In this document: positions 17,292-26,594 of the stretch, in pieces
How positions within the stretch are numbered: position 1 is the stretch's first letter
Layout of the letters: the number at the start of each line of letters is the position of its first letter
NCBI RefSeq assembly: GCF_042850945.1
Contig: NZ_AP031496.1
Coordinates: forward strand, 4,402,001-4,466,000
Direction of reading: 5' to 3'
From: Halioxenophilus aromaticivorans
GTDB taxonomy: Bacteria > Pseudomonadota > Gammaproteobacteria > Pseudomonadales > Cellvibrionaceae
Length of the DNA stretch: 64,000 bases
Program-made: the position numbers and the translations under genes
Notes under the pieces: model-generated
Told to the model about the DNA's origin: nothing
Databases searched by the model: none
Seen by the model: the letters and a program-made list of their open reading frames with translations, nothing else

Positions 17292-18659
17292 CTAGCTCTC
17301 TCGTATTGCCCAAAACTCGACCTCTAGCTGGGGTAACTCACCGGCCAAGTGAAATGCAAAGCCGCCGGATTTTTGCAGCGATCGCCATAGATCACCCTGC
17401 GCGTCTAGCTGGTAGTAAATACAACCGGCATGATAGGTAATTTCTCTGGGGGCTGTGGCAAGAGACGTAATGGTAATTCCGGTTAGTTGGTTGTTTACCA
17501 AGTCGCGAATCGTCTCTACTGAGCCAATTTTCAGATGGTTTGGAATGTAATTGCGCAGCTTGTCGGTTTGCAAACCGGATTTAAACGCCAGCACAAACCG
17601 AGCTTGAGTCAACAAGCTACGATCAGACAAACGCGCCACAAACACCCCAAACTGTCTTTTTTCAACCTTGATGGGGATTGCCGTCTGCTCTAACACGACA
17701 CTGAGCTGCTTATTAATCGCAGCCATCACAGATGGAAAGCACAAGTGCAGGTTGTCATGCTGATAACGCACGTGGGCTGCCGGCCGCTTGCCTTTAGTGG
17801 TGAAAGTAGCCAGTTCACCAGAAAAGGTCTGCATTAATTCAAACAGCCGCTCTGGATGCAACTGCTTCAGTGATTTTAGGTGCTGCAGACTGGGCTCAAA
17901 TCGGTTGAGCATTTGTAGCAGCATAAAGTCGACGATGGCGGAAGCACTCTTGTCTTTGTTGTCTTGGGTAAACCGCACTGCCAAGGCTTCTGCCCTTTGT
18001 TGCACCAGACCGATCACATCTTCTAGATAGGTCATCAACCGATTTTCGTTGGCAGCATTCAAGCAAGGGGGAACAAAATTGCGGTCCAAAATAATTGCAC
18101 CCTCCTGAGTAACCTCCTGAATTCTGGCCACGGGAAGCGCAGTGTAGCCCCCCAGGCTGGCCGACTCTAAGACCAACTGAAATTGTAATTCAGCGGTTTC
18201 TATGGTTTCTTGGTTGGCGCTGTCGGAACTATAGTCATAAACATCCAACTGCCGTAGGATGTACCGAGACAAGCCCGAGGGTGAATCCTGTAAATTGATG
18301 TGGCGCGCTCCTGCCTGATAAATCGGCAGCGCCAAATAGACTAATTGCTGTTTTACTCCAGCGCTGATTTGCAACGGGGTAGGCAACTGCGCACTTACTG
18401 GCAACTCGAAAGGACAGCCGTCCGGCATCACCCCCCGAGCGAGGTTTAAACCAAGCTTACCCTCATGCAACGCACTTTCGTTGAGGTGAATTGAATCAAA
18501 CCCCCAAATAAACGGCGCGATGGCCTTGGCCCTGGCCTCGATAAACGACTCAATGTATCGCTCCTGCTGCTGAAAGTGGTGCGGGAAGAGATATTGGCTT
18601 TCCATCCATGCTATTTTTGTCGTTTTCACAGTCCTTGTCTCATTTTTGGGGTTTAACAA
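17292..18659 (-). CDS. tssK: TssK, T6SS baseplate protein
   Basis: A TssK/ImpJ protein of up to 455 residues linking baseplate to membrane complex. The family signature is near the start (WMESQYLFPHHFQQQERYIE). The longest frame opens with TTG at 18659; a GTG at 18629 (ten codons later) gives an N-terminus closer to relatives (VKTTKIAWMES) and is a plausible real start, though its upstream AAGGA lies only 2 nt away. Ten base pairs separate it from tssJ. Confidence 0.9.
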   Translation of the reverse strand: MLNPKNETRTVKTTKIAWMESQYLFPHHFQQQERYIESFIEARAKAIAPFIWGFDSIHLNESALHEGKLGLNLARGVMPDGCPFELPVSAQLPTPLQISAGVKQQLVYLALPIYQAGARHINLQDSPSGLSRYILRQLDVYDYSSDSANQETIETAELQFQLVLESASLGGYTALPVARIQEVTQEGAIILDRNFVPPCLNAANENRLMTYLEDVIGLVQQRAEALAVRFTQDNKDKSASAIVDFMLLQMLNRFEPSLQHLKSLKQLHPERLFELMQTFSGELATFTTKGKRPAAHVRYQHDNLHLCFPSVMAAINKQLSVVLEQTAIPIKVEKRQFGVFVARLSDRSLLTQARFVLAFKSGLQTDKLRNYIPNHLKIGSVETIRDLVNNQLTGITITSLATAPREITYHAGCIYYQLDAQGDLWRSLQKSGGFAFHLAGELPQLEVEFWAIRES

Positions 18660-18669
18660 AGTTGCTCAC

Positions 18670-19263
18670 TTACTGCATTAACGCCTCTACCGATTGCACT
18701 CGAGATTCCGCTGCTGAAATGTCTGACTTTACGGCAGACGTCGTTTCTACAGAGCGATCAAACAGCTCTTTGTTCGCTAGGTTTCGACGATTACGTTTAA
18801 CCGTGGCTACTTCTGCCGATCCGAATTGATACCAATGCGAGTAGTAATACTTATCTGAGACCTGAACCACTTGTCGCCACCGCGCTTCATCTATGTTTCG
18901 ATAGGCTGCAAGCACAGCAACGAACTCAGTTCCCTTATCGACCGGCAATTTGGCCTTTATTTTTTGCTTTGGCTGCAGGGTGTAGGTTTTTTCTAGAATC
19001 AACTCGTCACTGAGTAAGTTTTTTGCGTTGTAAAAAACCTCATCGAAGGTGAGATTGTCAAACGTGGCCCTAGAGGACAAATGCAATACTTTAACGCGCA
19101 ACGGAGAAGCCCTTCCGTTTACGTCTGGATTAAGATCATCACTGGCTACAAGTGCTATCTTCTCGAAGGGGCTGACGGCCATATTAGCTACCGTACAGCC
19201 GCTGACAAATACAACCAATACAAGATTGACTGACAATAGAATTGCAGCTCTATTTGGCCTCAT
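18670..19263 (-). CDS. tssJ: TssJ, outer-membrane lipoprotein of the T6SS
   Basis: A 197-residue lipoprotein with a clear lipobox, FVSGC, at Cys23, lipidated and sorted to the outer membrane. The TssJ beta-sandwich follows (SPLRVKVLHLSSRATFDNLTF and later KGTEFVAVLAAYRNID), then a C-terminal extension rich in polar helix. It recruits TssM to the outer membrane. The start overlaps the end of fha by 14 nt. Confidence 0.88.
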   Translation of the reverse strand: MRPNRAAILLSVNLVLVVFVSGCTVANMAVSPFEKIALVASDDLNPDVNGRASPLRVKVLHLSSRATFDNLTFDEVFYNAKNLLSDELILEKTYTLQPKQKIKAKLPVDKGTEFVAVLAAYRNIDEARWRQVVQVSDKYYYSHWYQFGSAEVATVKRNRRNLANKELFDRSVETTSAVKSDISAAESRVQSVEALMQ

Positions 19264-20584
19264 CTCTGGCCCCCATTCGCCGAGCGTGGGACAACAAAAA
19301 TCGAGTTTCGTTATCCTTTTTTATGGCCACGTTGGCATGAGCAAATATCCGCTGCCAGTTACGCTGAAAAAAGGCCCACTTCCGTGCAGCGCCTGAAAAA
19401 CCATCGTTCAGCTTTGAGGGCGCCAGGTCGGAATGCGCGGACTCTTTATTATGCGATTGCACCAGAGCCTGGGAAATTGCATCAGGACATAACGACTTGT
19501 GCAATTTATCCAACATCAGCTGATGGGAATTTGCGATATCGGCCATGTCCTCGAGGATGTATTCGGCACTTTTGACGAGTTTTTCGTCCAGCTGCTGAGA
19601 CGTCCCACTAGTAGTGTCCAAAATAGCCGACCAGAAATCACTTGCTGACTTTAGCCCACCTAACGGGTCCGACTCCTTTTGCCTTTCCCGGCTAATCTTG
19701 TCGAAGCTCAGTTTACTTTTAGCAGATTGAACTTCGTCTCGGGTACTCAATTGCGCATTGATAGCAGCATCAAAACATCGCCCCAATTTGCGCATTGTTT
19801 CAACAGTTAGATCATCAACGGAACAATCAGCCTGGCCGAGACCTTCCAGCAAGGCCTCTAGTAAGCGAGTGCTCTTGCTTGCAAAAGGCACTACAGAAGC
19901 CCCCGTTGAGGCCTCTTCTGCAGTCGTTAACGGCTCTGCAGGGGTGTGCGAACAGTCTGTATCCCAGTCTTCAGGGATGGAGAAAGACGGAGGGCTGAAG
20001 TTATCTTCCAAATCGCCAAAGTCGTTCTTAACCTTGGCATGGTCGGACCCCGATAAGGCCATTGGGTCTAGCTCAAAGGCCAATTCCTCAACCTCCGGCA
20101 AAAGGGGATGAGCAAAGTTGAGCACGGCGGGGGGCTCAGGCCCAACCGGCTCGGTGGCGAGTGCCGAGGCTGGAGCGACTGCTTCAACAAGATCATTAGC
20201 AGCTTGGCCGTCGTCCTGCAGGCCCAACGGAGAATCCTGCAGTTGACCTTCCGCAAGGCAACCGCTTAGCTCACTAACTTTCAGAGTGAAGGCTCCGAGA
20301 GCCAAGGTATCACCGCTCGCCAAACGATGCCTGTTGCCCGCACCTATTGGGGTGCTGGCGTTGTTAACGTAAACCCCATTAGCACTGTGATCGACTAGAT
20401 AATACACGTCGCCCACACCAAGTATCTCCGCATGCTTGCGAGAAACCGCGCGGTCCGGGCAGGGCAAACACAACGAAGCATCAACTCCTCGGCCAATTAT
20501 CGCACTTTCGTCTGCGCCAACGGTAAGCTGGGCATCGACTGAAATACCTCTCGGGCTACTTACTACCTCTATCACTAGAGACAT
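19250..20584 (-). CDS. tagH: Fha/TagH, FHA-domain T6SS regulator
   Basis: A 444-residue protein with an N-terminal forkhead-associated domain: IIGRGVDASLCLP, then SRKHAEI and HSANGVYVNN, carrying the phosphothreonine-binding Arg, Ser, His and Asn. A long acidic, low-complexity middle follows, and a C-terminal TagH domain around residues 270-440. In the Thr-phosphorylation pathway Fha is phosphorylated by the kinase, binds phosphothreonine and promotes assembly; PppA reverses it. First gene of the minus-strand operon, divergent from the kinase. Confidence 0.88.
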   Translation of the reverse strand: MSLVIEVVSSPRGISVDAQLTVGADESAIIGRGVDASLCLPCPDRAVSRKHAEILGVGDVYYLVDHSANGVYVNNASTPIGAGNRHRLASGDTLALGAFTLKVSELSGCLAEGQLQDSPLGLQDDGQAANDLVEAVAPASALATEPVGPEPPAVLNFAHPLLPEVEELAFELDPMALSGSDHAKVKNDFGDLEDNFSPPSFSIPEDWDTDCSHTPAEPLTTAEEASTGASVVPFASKSTRLLEALLEGLGQADCSVDDLTVETMRKLGRCFDAAINAQLSTRDEVQSAKSKLSFDKISRERQKESDPLGGLKSASDFWSAILDTTSGTSQQLDEKLVKSAEYILEDMADIANSHQLMLDKLHKSLCPDAISQALVQSHNKESAHSDLAPSKLNDGFSGAARKWAFFQRNWQRIFAHANVAIKKDNETRFLLSHARRMGARDEAK

Positions 20585-21282
20585 AGTCTTCCATTCCTAC
20601 CCTAATTGAGACGCACGCTGCGTGAAAATTCAACGCTGGGATGCGGGGGACTTAAAGCTCACGACTAACCCGTCTAAAGTGTTAAGCCCACCATTTGGAG
20701 TACATCAATTTAACGTCCCGGAAAGTAACACGGTTTTTTTAAACCAACCAACAGACGATATGACTAGGTGAGAACAAGGTCATAATTTTTGAAATTACGA
20801 TCAAAAAACTCTGGTGAAAGAAAACAAAATTAGTAGACTCGCCGAGAAATAATTTGTGCGTTTCTAAATCCATTACACGATATGGATGAGCGATAGGGAT
20901 GAGAATTAAAAAAGTATTAATGCTTTTTCAGAAAGACTTAATACTTCGGGGATTAAATCCACTTACCAGTATTAATACTTACACAGACAAACGATGCTTA
21001 ACACCAAATGTACGCCGGCCTAACTAGTCTAGGCGTATGATTTAAAAAGCCTATGAATTAACAAGCCTGTGAACCTGTGGCCATATCGCAAACCTAGAGA
21101 CACGCCGTGAAGCGTTTGTTAATTTTCGAAAACCAAAAACACGCACATGGTAGCAGCAACAACCGGTTTAACCCGTTCAGCACGCTGAACACCCAATTAT
21201 TGCAAGGACTGGCAAGCTAGGTTTTTCTAGCATCAACTTCAGCGTTAGACAAACGTTGATCAACCAAAGGATCGGAGAGGGT
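20585..21282. promoter_or_regulatory. divergent T6SS promoter region
   Basis: About 700 bp between fha (minus) and the kinase (plus), AT-rich, without a credible gene. It must hold the promoters of both halves of the T6SS cluster. I found no convincing sigma-54 -24/-12 element. The notable structure is the set of boxes at 20912-20980. GGAGAGG at 21274-21280 is the ribosome-binding site of the kinase. Confidence 0.6.
20912..20980. promoter_or_regulatory. three near-palindromic boxes, candidate operator array
   Basis: Three 14-bp sites resemble the perfect palindrome AAGTATTAATACTT: AAGTATTAATGCTT (20912-20925), AAGACTTAATACTT (20933-20946) and CAGTATTAATACTT (20967-20980). Start-to-start spacing is 21 and 34 bp, close to two and just over three helical turns. 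No other open feature explains them. They look like binding sites for a dimeric repressor or activator of the T6SS. Confidence 0.55.
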
Positions 21283-23340
21283 ATGGAAGCGACTACAACA
21301 TCTAAAATACCTGCGCCAATACCAGATCAACCCACCGGCCAAGCAACGGCCAAATCTGGCAATGTTATCCAATGCGGCGACCAGCTCCTCAACCGCTTTA
21401 TTTTAATGCGAAAAATTGGCTCCGGTGGCAACAGTGAAGTCTACCGAGCGAGAGATTTACTGGCCGTATTAGATGGCAATACCAGCACCAGCGATATTGC
21501 GATCAAACTAGCCTCGCCAAGTAAAGCCCCAAGCGCTCTAGCCAACAAATTGTTGCTGCGGGAGGCCCTGTGCACTCGCAACCTCTCTCACTCCAGCATT
21601 GCCCGAGTATACGATTACCATCAAGATGGCGAGCGAGTATTTCTCACCATGGAACTGATAGATGGTGAGCCACTCTCAGATTTACTGCAACGCCAGCCAA
21701 ATCAGTTACTACACTACAAGCACGCCATAAAAATCATAGATAACGTGGCAAGCGCGATTCAGACCGCTCATCACGCAGGCATTATTCATTCCGACATTAA
21801 GCCGGCCAACATACTTCTCGGTATCGACGGAACGGTGAAGGTGATTGATTTCGGCACATCGAGACAAAAGCTACAACAACAAGCGCAGCTGGAAACCAGT
21901 AATAGCACTCAATCTGAATTCGTCGCGTACACGCTGGCATACGCCAGCCCACAACTGCTGATGGATGAGCCACCCGCCGTTGCAGACGATATTTACGCAC
22001 TGGCTTGTGTGGTATACGAAATGCTTGGCGGCAAACAAGCCAATGCAAATTCTATAAAAAGTAAAGATGCTAAAGTTGCCTACCGGCCAACAAAAGAACG
22101 TATTAAACCTGCGGTTCTAAATCACCGTCAGTGGCAGCTACTGTCTCTCGCCATGTCGGCCAAAGGCTGCCAAAAGTTTGAATCCATCGAGGAGTTCTGG
22201 CACCAATTCAAGCGTGCTAGAACCCTTCCACTTAGAGCTGGAATAACTATTGGCACCGTCGCGCTGGCAGCGTCGCTACTATGGCTAGCAAGTACTATAT
22301 CTATTAAAACCGAGCCGGAAACCCCGCACACCACACAGCCAGAGCCTGACCGAATATCGGCTTTATCTCAGGCAATAGCACTGCTTCCACTGGACGAAAA
22401 ACTACAGCGTCTAGATCAATTACAACCGCTATCGCCTGATGATGCCAGCAGCAATAACTCAGTAACCGAGGTAGTAACAACTGGACCGCTACTAAAAGAA
22501 AGCGATGTGGTCAGTATCAAAGCCCTGGCAGCCGAGCCCATTATTGCTCAGCTGGAACAGTCCGTTGAGCAATTATTAGAACCGGCCTCCCAGGTCGATA
22601 GCGCCCAGAATTTTAACCAGGTTGAATCTTGGCTTAGCACCGCACAAGCAATCTACCCAGATTCTTTGGCCATCTATAGCCTAATAAACCAAGTGTATAC
22701 CGAAGCACAGCACGCCCACTCAAGCCTGCTGCTCTCCTACGATGAAACCTGGCAACTGCAGAGCTACAGCTTGCCCAAGGCTGTTAAATTAAACGAAATA
22801 GCCCGCAGCATAGAGAGCACTCCCAACATTGCGTGGGAGCCGCCGACGCAATACGCGCGTGACTTAATTGAATCAATACGAAGCTCGGTCGAAAAAGCTG
22901 ACTACCAGGCATTTTACGACAAAATGGTGTTTGCACAAACGGTGTCGCACCTCCCAACACTCACTCAAAGCCTCAGTGAGTTAGATCCAAAATTGTTCCA
23001 AGCAGCAGAGCACCTGGTTAACTACAATCCGGAAGAAGACCCGAGACAAGTCAGCTATCCAGAGAAATCTGCCTACCGCTGGATCGAACCGAGATTAGTC
23101 GATTTCAACAACCAACTAACGCAAGCCTGGAAAGACAAAGAAATAGTTTCCGCCCACAAAGAACTTATCCAACTGGCAGATGAATTTAAACTTAAGTTAT
23201 CCAGCAATTTACTCAAAAAGACAACAACCATGCTGGACGAAAAATATCGATTAAAGCTGCAATTTCACTCTCAACGTAACTTTATTAAATCCCACGCTTT
23301 ATTAAGCAGCCATCATCAATCTTTGAAAGAAGCAACGTAG
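21283..23340 (+). CDS. T6SS Ser/Thr protein kinase
   Basis: A 685-residue PpkA/Stk-type kinase opening the plus-strand T6SS operon. A TTG start 27 nt upstream is possible, but the ATG at 21283 has GGAGAGG just before it. Kinase domain about residues 35-290: glycine loop GSGGNSEV, IAIKLA lysine, catalytic HSDIKPANILL and VIDFG. One membrane segment follows (about residues 310-330), then a roughly 360-residue region predicted periplasmic and helical. It would phosphorylate Fha to trigger assembly. The loop HSD replaces the usual HRD arginine, as seen in non-RD kinases. Confidence 0.9.
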   Translation: MEATTTSKIPAPIPDQPTGQATAKSGNVIQCGDQLLNRFILMRKIGSGGNSEVYRARDLLAVLDGNTSTSDIAIKLASPSKAPSALANKLLLREALCTRNLSHSSIARVYDYHQDGERVFLTMELIDGEPLSDLLQRQPNQLLHYKHAIKIIDNVASAIQTAHHAGIIHSDIKPANILLGIDGTVKVIDFGTSRQKLQQQAQLETSNSTQSEFVAYTLAYASPQLLMDEPPAVADDIYALACVVYEMLGGKQANANSIKSKDAKVAYRPTKERIKPAVLNHRQWQLLSLAMSAKGCQKFESIEEFWHQFKRARTLPLRAGITIGTVALAASLLWLASTISIKTEPETPHTTQPEPDRISALSQAIALLPLDEKLQRLDQLQPLSPDDASSNNSVTEVVTTGPLLKESDVVSIKALAAEPIIAQLEQSVEQLLEPASQVDSAQNFNQVESWLSTAQAIYPDSLAIYSLINQVYTEAQHAHSSLLLSYDETWQLQSYSLPKAVKLNEIARSIESTPNIAWEPPTQYARDLIESIRSSVEKADYQAFYDKMVFAQTVSHLPTLTQSLSELDPKLFQAAEHLVNYNPEEDPRQVSYPEKSAYRWIEPRLVDFNNQLTQAWKDKEIVSAHKELIQLADEFKLKLSSNLLKKTTTMLDEKYRLKLQFHSQRNFIKSHALLSSHHQSLKEAT

Positions 23341-23342
23341 TT

Positions 23343-24476
23343 ATGTCTGTGCTAAACGAAAGTCATTCTGTAATTGCCGACAACGTCTGGCTAAAGATGC
23401 TGGCGCCCGTTTCCAATGATCTCCCCGCGGGCACAGACACTCGCGAGGACATTTCACCCACCTCACTGTATCAGGAGATCCGTGATGCCCGGGTGCTAGC
23501 GCGCAACAACGAGAGAGCCACGCTTTCCAGTGGCGATGCAAGCTACTTTAGCCTGCCGGAATGGAGCATCATCCTAGACAGGGCTCCGGACCTGATCGCC
23601 CATCAAAGTAAAGATTTGGAAATCGTGGCATGGTATATCGAAGCACTGGCTAGACATTATGGATTCGCTGGTATTGCGGCGGGCTTCACACTGGCGAAGG
23701 AACTTCTCAGCAATTACAGCGATAGCTTTTTCCCACGACCCGATGAAGACGGCATCTCAACCCAGCTAGCTGCACTCAGTGGGCTGAACGGCTTCGGTGC
23801 GGAAGGCACTCTGATAGGCCCAATTAAATCCATTCTTATTACTCAAGGTGACTATCCAGGCCCCCTGGCAACCTGGCAATGCGAGCAAGCCTTTGAGATT
23901 GCAAGAATAAAAGACGACGAGAGAAGAACCGCTAGGCTCAAGCAAGGCGGTGTATCTAAAGACGAGCTTGATGTCATCACTCTGCAAACTGACACTCATT
24001 TTTTACAGAGCACGTTGTACGACATCGATGCTGCTATCAGCGCCTTTGCTGATTACCAGTCAGTACTTGATGTATTCGCCGAAACTGAACCCCAGCCGAC
24101 CGGAAAAATAAAAGAAGCGCTAGAGCACTGCAGACAAACCCTGGTGTACCTCGCAGGGCCGCGAATAAACACCGCAACAGAGCCGGAGCTAGAACAAGAG
24201 TCCACCGACGAGCAACAACAAACCCTATCGGAGCCAGGAGAAATCCAACGTCCTGGTGCTATAAACAGCCGAGCACAAGCGATTTTACAACTGAGCAAGA
24301 TCGCAGATTACTTTAAAAAGACAGAGCCGCACTCACCTATTTCGTACTCCATCGAACAGGCCATACGGTGGAGCGAATTACCCCTTACGGAACTCATTAA
24401 AGAGCTTATTCCTGATGAGCCTGCCCGTAAGACCTTTAAACATCTCTCCGGCATCAGTGCTGAGAGCTCCACTTAA
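23343..24476 (+). CDS. tssA: TssA, sheath-assembly cap protein
   Basis: A 377-residue TssA of the ImpA-N family. The N-terminal domain shows SPTSLYQEIRDAR and LEIVAWYIEALARHYGFAG; the C-terminus has YFKKTEPHSPISYSIEQAIRW, typical of TssA proteins. It organises tail tube and sheath polymerisation between baseplate and distal end. The ATG lies 2 nt after the kinase stop. Confidence 0.92.
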   Translation: MSVLNESHSVIADNVWLKMLAPVSNDLPAGTDTREDISPTSLYQEIRDARVLARNNERATLSSGDASYFSLPEWSIILDRAPDLIAHQSKDLEIVAWYIEALARHYGFAGIAAGFTLAKELLSNYSDSFFPRPDEDGISTQLAALSGLNGFGAEGTLIGPIKSILITQGDYPGPLATWQCEQAFEIARIKDDERRTARLKQGGVSKDELDVITLQTDTHFLQSTLYDIDAAISAFADYQSVLDVFAETEPQPTGKIKEALEHCRQTLVYLAGPRINTATEPELEQESTDEQQQTLSEPGEIQRPGAINSRAQAILQLSKIADYFKKTEPHSPISYSIEQAIRWSELPLTELIKELIPDEPARKTFKHLSGISAESST

Positions 24477-24531
24477 GTTAGGCCAACTTAGTTTTTAGTA
24501 TTCCAAGCAATCGCAATAAAAGGAGTCTTAT

Positions 24532-25038
24532 ATGGAAAGCATCCATAAAACGCTAAACAGAGTAAGAAAGCCACGTGTCCATATAAGCTACGATGTGGAG
24601 ACAGAAGGCGCTGTGCACAAAAAAGAGCTGCCCTTTGTGGTTGGCGTAATGGGCGACTTTTCTGGTGATCCCACCAGCGACTTAAAACCTTTGCGCGATC
24701 GCCGCTTTGTGCAAATCGACAAAGACAACTTTGACGATGTGCTGAAGAGCATGACACCGGGACTGAAGCTCAGCGTAAATAACACCCTGAGCGAAGAGGA
24801 GTCCACCATGGCGGTAGACCTTAAATTTGAATCTATGGCCGATTTCGAGCCAGAGGCCATTGTTAATCAGGTTGAGCCGCTGAAAAAACTGATGGAAGCG
24901 CGCAACAAGCTTCGTGATTTATCCACTAAAGCTGATCGCTCTGACGATCTGGAAGACATCATTGAAAAAGTTTTAAACAACGAAGCCGACCTTAACGATT
25001 TGGCTGCAGCCCTTGGCACAGAAAAAGTAGGTGAATAA
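24532..25038 (+). CDS. tssB: TssB, small sheath subunit
   Basis: A 168-residue TssB/VipA protein. The family signature RVHISYDVETEG, then LPFVVGVMGDFSGDP, is at the N-terminus. It pairs with TssC to build the contractile sheath. AAGGAG lies 8 nt before the ATG, a strong site matching high demand. Its end slightly passes the long reading of tssC, but the real tssC start is just after it. Confidence 0.95.
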   Translation: MESIHKTLNRVRKPRVHISYDVETEGAVHKKELPFVVGVMGDFSGDPTSDLKPLRDRRFVQIDKDNFDDVLKSMTPGLKLSVNNTLSEEESTMAVDLKFESMADFEPEAIVNQVEPLKKLMEARNKLRDLSTKADRSDDLEDIIEKVLNNEADLNDLAAALGTEKVGE

Positions 25039-25039
25039 C

Positions 25040-26512
25040 ATGACTGATCCCGTTTTAGAGCAACAATCTGGCAGCCAGCTTGAAACCGCTAGTTTGCTGG
25101 ACCAAGCCATCCAAGCAACCAAGCAAACCGATGCAGAAGAGGCACAGGCTCTGCTAAAAAACTTGACAGAGCAAGCAATGAGTGGCGTCGTTACCTGGGA
25201 TAAAAATCTCATGGTGACATTTAATAAAGCAATTTCAGCCATTGATGACGCTATCAGCGAGCAATTACGTGAGATTATGCACGAGGATAAATTTCGTGCA
25301 CTGGAAGGTAGCTGGCGAGGTTTACATTACCTAATTAGCAACTCTGAGACTAGCACATCACTTAAGCTAAAAGTGATGAACGCCAGCAAGAAGGAAATCT
25401 CTAAAGATCTGTCCAAAGCCGTGGAGTTTGATCAAAGCCAAACCTTTAAAAAACTCTATGAAAACGAGTTTGGTACGCCGGGAGGCGAGCCCTATGGCGC
25501 TTTGGTTGGCGATTTTGAATTTTCAAATCACCCGGAAGACATCGAATTGCTACGCAACATGTCCAATGTTGCCGCCGCTGCATTTTGTCCATTCCTGAGT
25601 GCCGCTGACTCCGGTTTATTTGGCTTCGAGGATTGGAACGAATTATCCAAACCACGGGATCTCACCAAAATATTTGACTCGGCGGAATACACCAAATGGC
25701 GTTCTTTCAGAGAATCTGAAGATTCCCGCTTTGTAAACTTGGCTATGCCGCGTGTCCTATCGCGTTTACCTTACGGCTCTGAAACCAAGCCTGTTGAAGG
25801 CTTTAATTTTGAGGAAATGGTAGACGGCGCAAAACCCACCAACGATAACTACTGTTGGTCTAACGCAGCCTACGTTTTAGCCAGCCGGATCACTAGCGCG
25901 TTTGCTGAGTACGGCTGGTGCACGGCCATTCGTGGCGCAGAGGGCGGTGGCCGGGTAGACAACCTACCAGTGCATCTAACCACTTCGGATGATGGTGATA
26001 TTGATATGACCTGCCCAACCGAGATCGCCATTACCGACCGCCGGGAAGCAGAATTAAGTGGCTTAGGATTTATGCCTCTTTCGCACTACAAAAATACCGA
26101 TTATGCCGTATTTTTTGGCGGCCAATCCGTGCAAAAGCCGTTGATATACGATCAGCCCGAAGCCACCGCTAACGCGGCCATTTCGGCACGCTTGCCTTAC
26201 ATAATGGCGACCTCTCGTATCGCTCACTACTTGAAAGTTATGGCGCGGGATAAGATCGGTAGCTTCATGGAAGCAGAAGACATGCAAAACTGGCTCAACC
26301 GCTGGATCAACTCCTACGTGAATGCCAGTGAAGAAGGAGGCCAGGATATGCGTGCGCAATACCCACTGCGCGAGGCCAAAATCGAGGTGAAACCCATACC
26401 GGGTAAGCCGGGCTCCTACAATGCTGTTGCTTGGTTGCGACCATGGCTGCAAATGGAAGAGCTCACAACCTCCCTACGAATGGTGGCGCGCATCCCTGAA
26501 ATGGGCAAATAA
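25040..26512 (+). CDS. tssC: TssC, large sheath subunit
   Basis: A 490-residue TssC/VipB protein: LEGSWRGLHYLISNSETS, EFDQSQTFKKLYENEFGTPGG and WCTAIRGAEGGG are family hallmarks, and the C-terminal LREAKIEVKPIPGKPGSY region is complete. A GTG at 25031 gives a slightly longer frame overlapping tssB, but the ATG at 25040 has AGGTG at a proper distance. It forms the sheath with TssB and is the ClpV-recycled structure. Confidence 0.95.
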   Translation: MTDPVLEQQSGSQLETASLLDQAIQATKQTDAEEAQALLKNLTEQAMSGVVTWDKNLMVTFNKAISAIDDAISEQLREIMHEDKFRALEGSWRGLHYLISNSETSTSLKLKVMNASKKEISKDLSKAVEFDQSQTFKKLYENEFGTPGGEPYGALVGDFEFSNHPEDIELLRNMSNVAAAAFCPFLSAADSGLFGFEDWNELSKPRDLTKIFDSAEYTKWRSFRESEDSRFVNLAMPRVLSRLPYGSETKPVEGFNFEEMVDGAKPTNDNYCWSNAAYVLASRITSAFAEYGWCTAIRGAEGGGRVDNLPVHLTTSDDGDIDMTCPTEIAITDRREAELSGLGFMPLSHYKNTDYAVFFGGQSVQKPLIYDQPEATANAAISARLPYIMATSRIAHYLKVMARDKIGSFMEAEDMQNWLNRWINSYVNASEEGGQDMRAQYPLREAKIEVKPIPGKPGSYNAVAWLRPWLQMEELTTSLRMVARIPEMGK

Positions 26513-26543
26513 ATATTGCGAATTAGCACCACCCTTTTGATCA

Positions 26544-26561
26544 CCGGGCCCTCGGGCCCGG
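26544..26561 (+). terminator. GC hairpin between tssC and the second tssC-like gene
   Basis: CCGGGCCC-TC-GGGCCCGG, a perfect 8-bp stem with a 2-nt loop, in the 82-bp gap after tssC. It lacks a following T-run, so it is more likely a transcript-stabilising or processing hairpin, or a partial terminator, that lets tssB/C be made in excess over downstream genes. Confidence 0.45.
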
Positions 26562-26594
26562 CTGTCGCTTACTTTGTCCCGAGCCTTGCATTTG

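Noticed and set aside
21180..21240. Possible sigma-54 promoter (TGGCA-like) before the kinase
   Set aside because: The -12 GC element is missing at the right distance.
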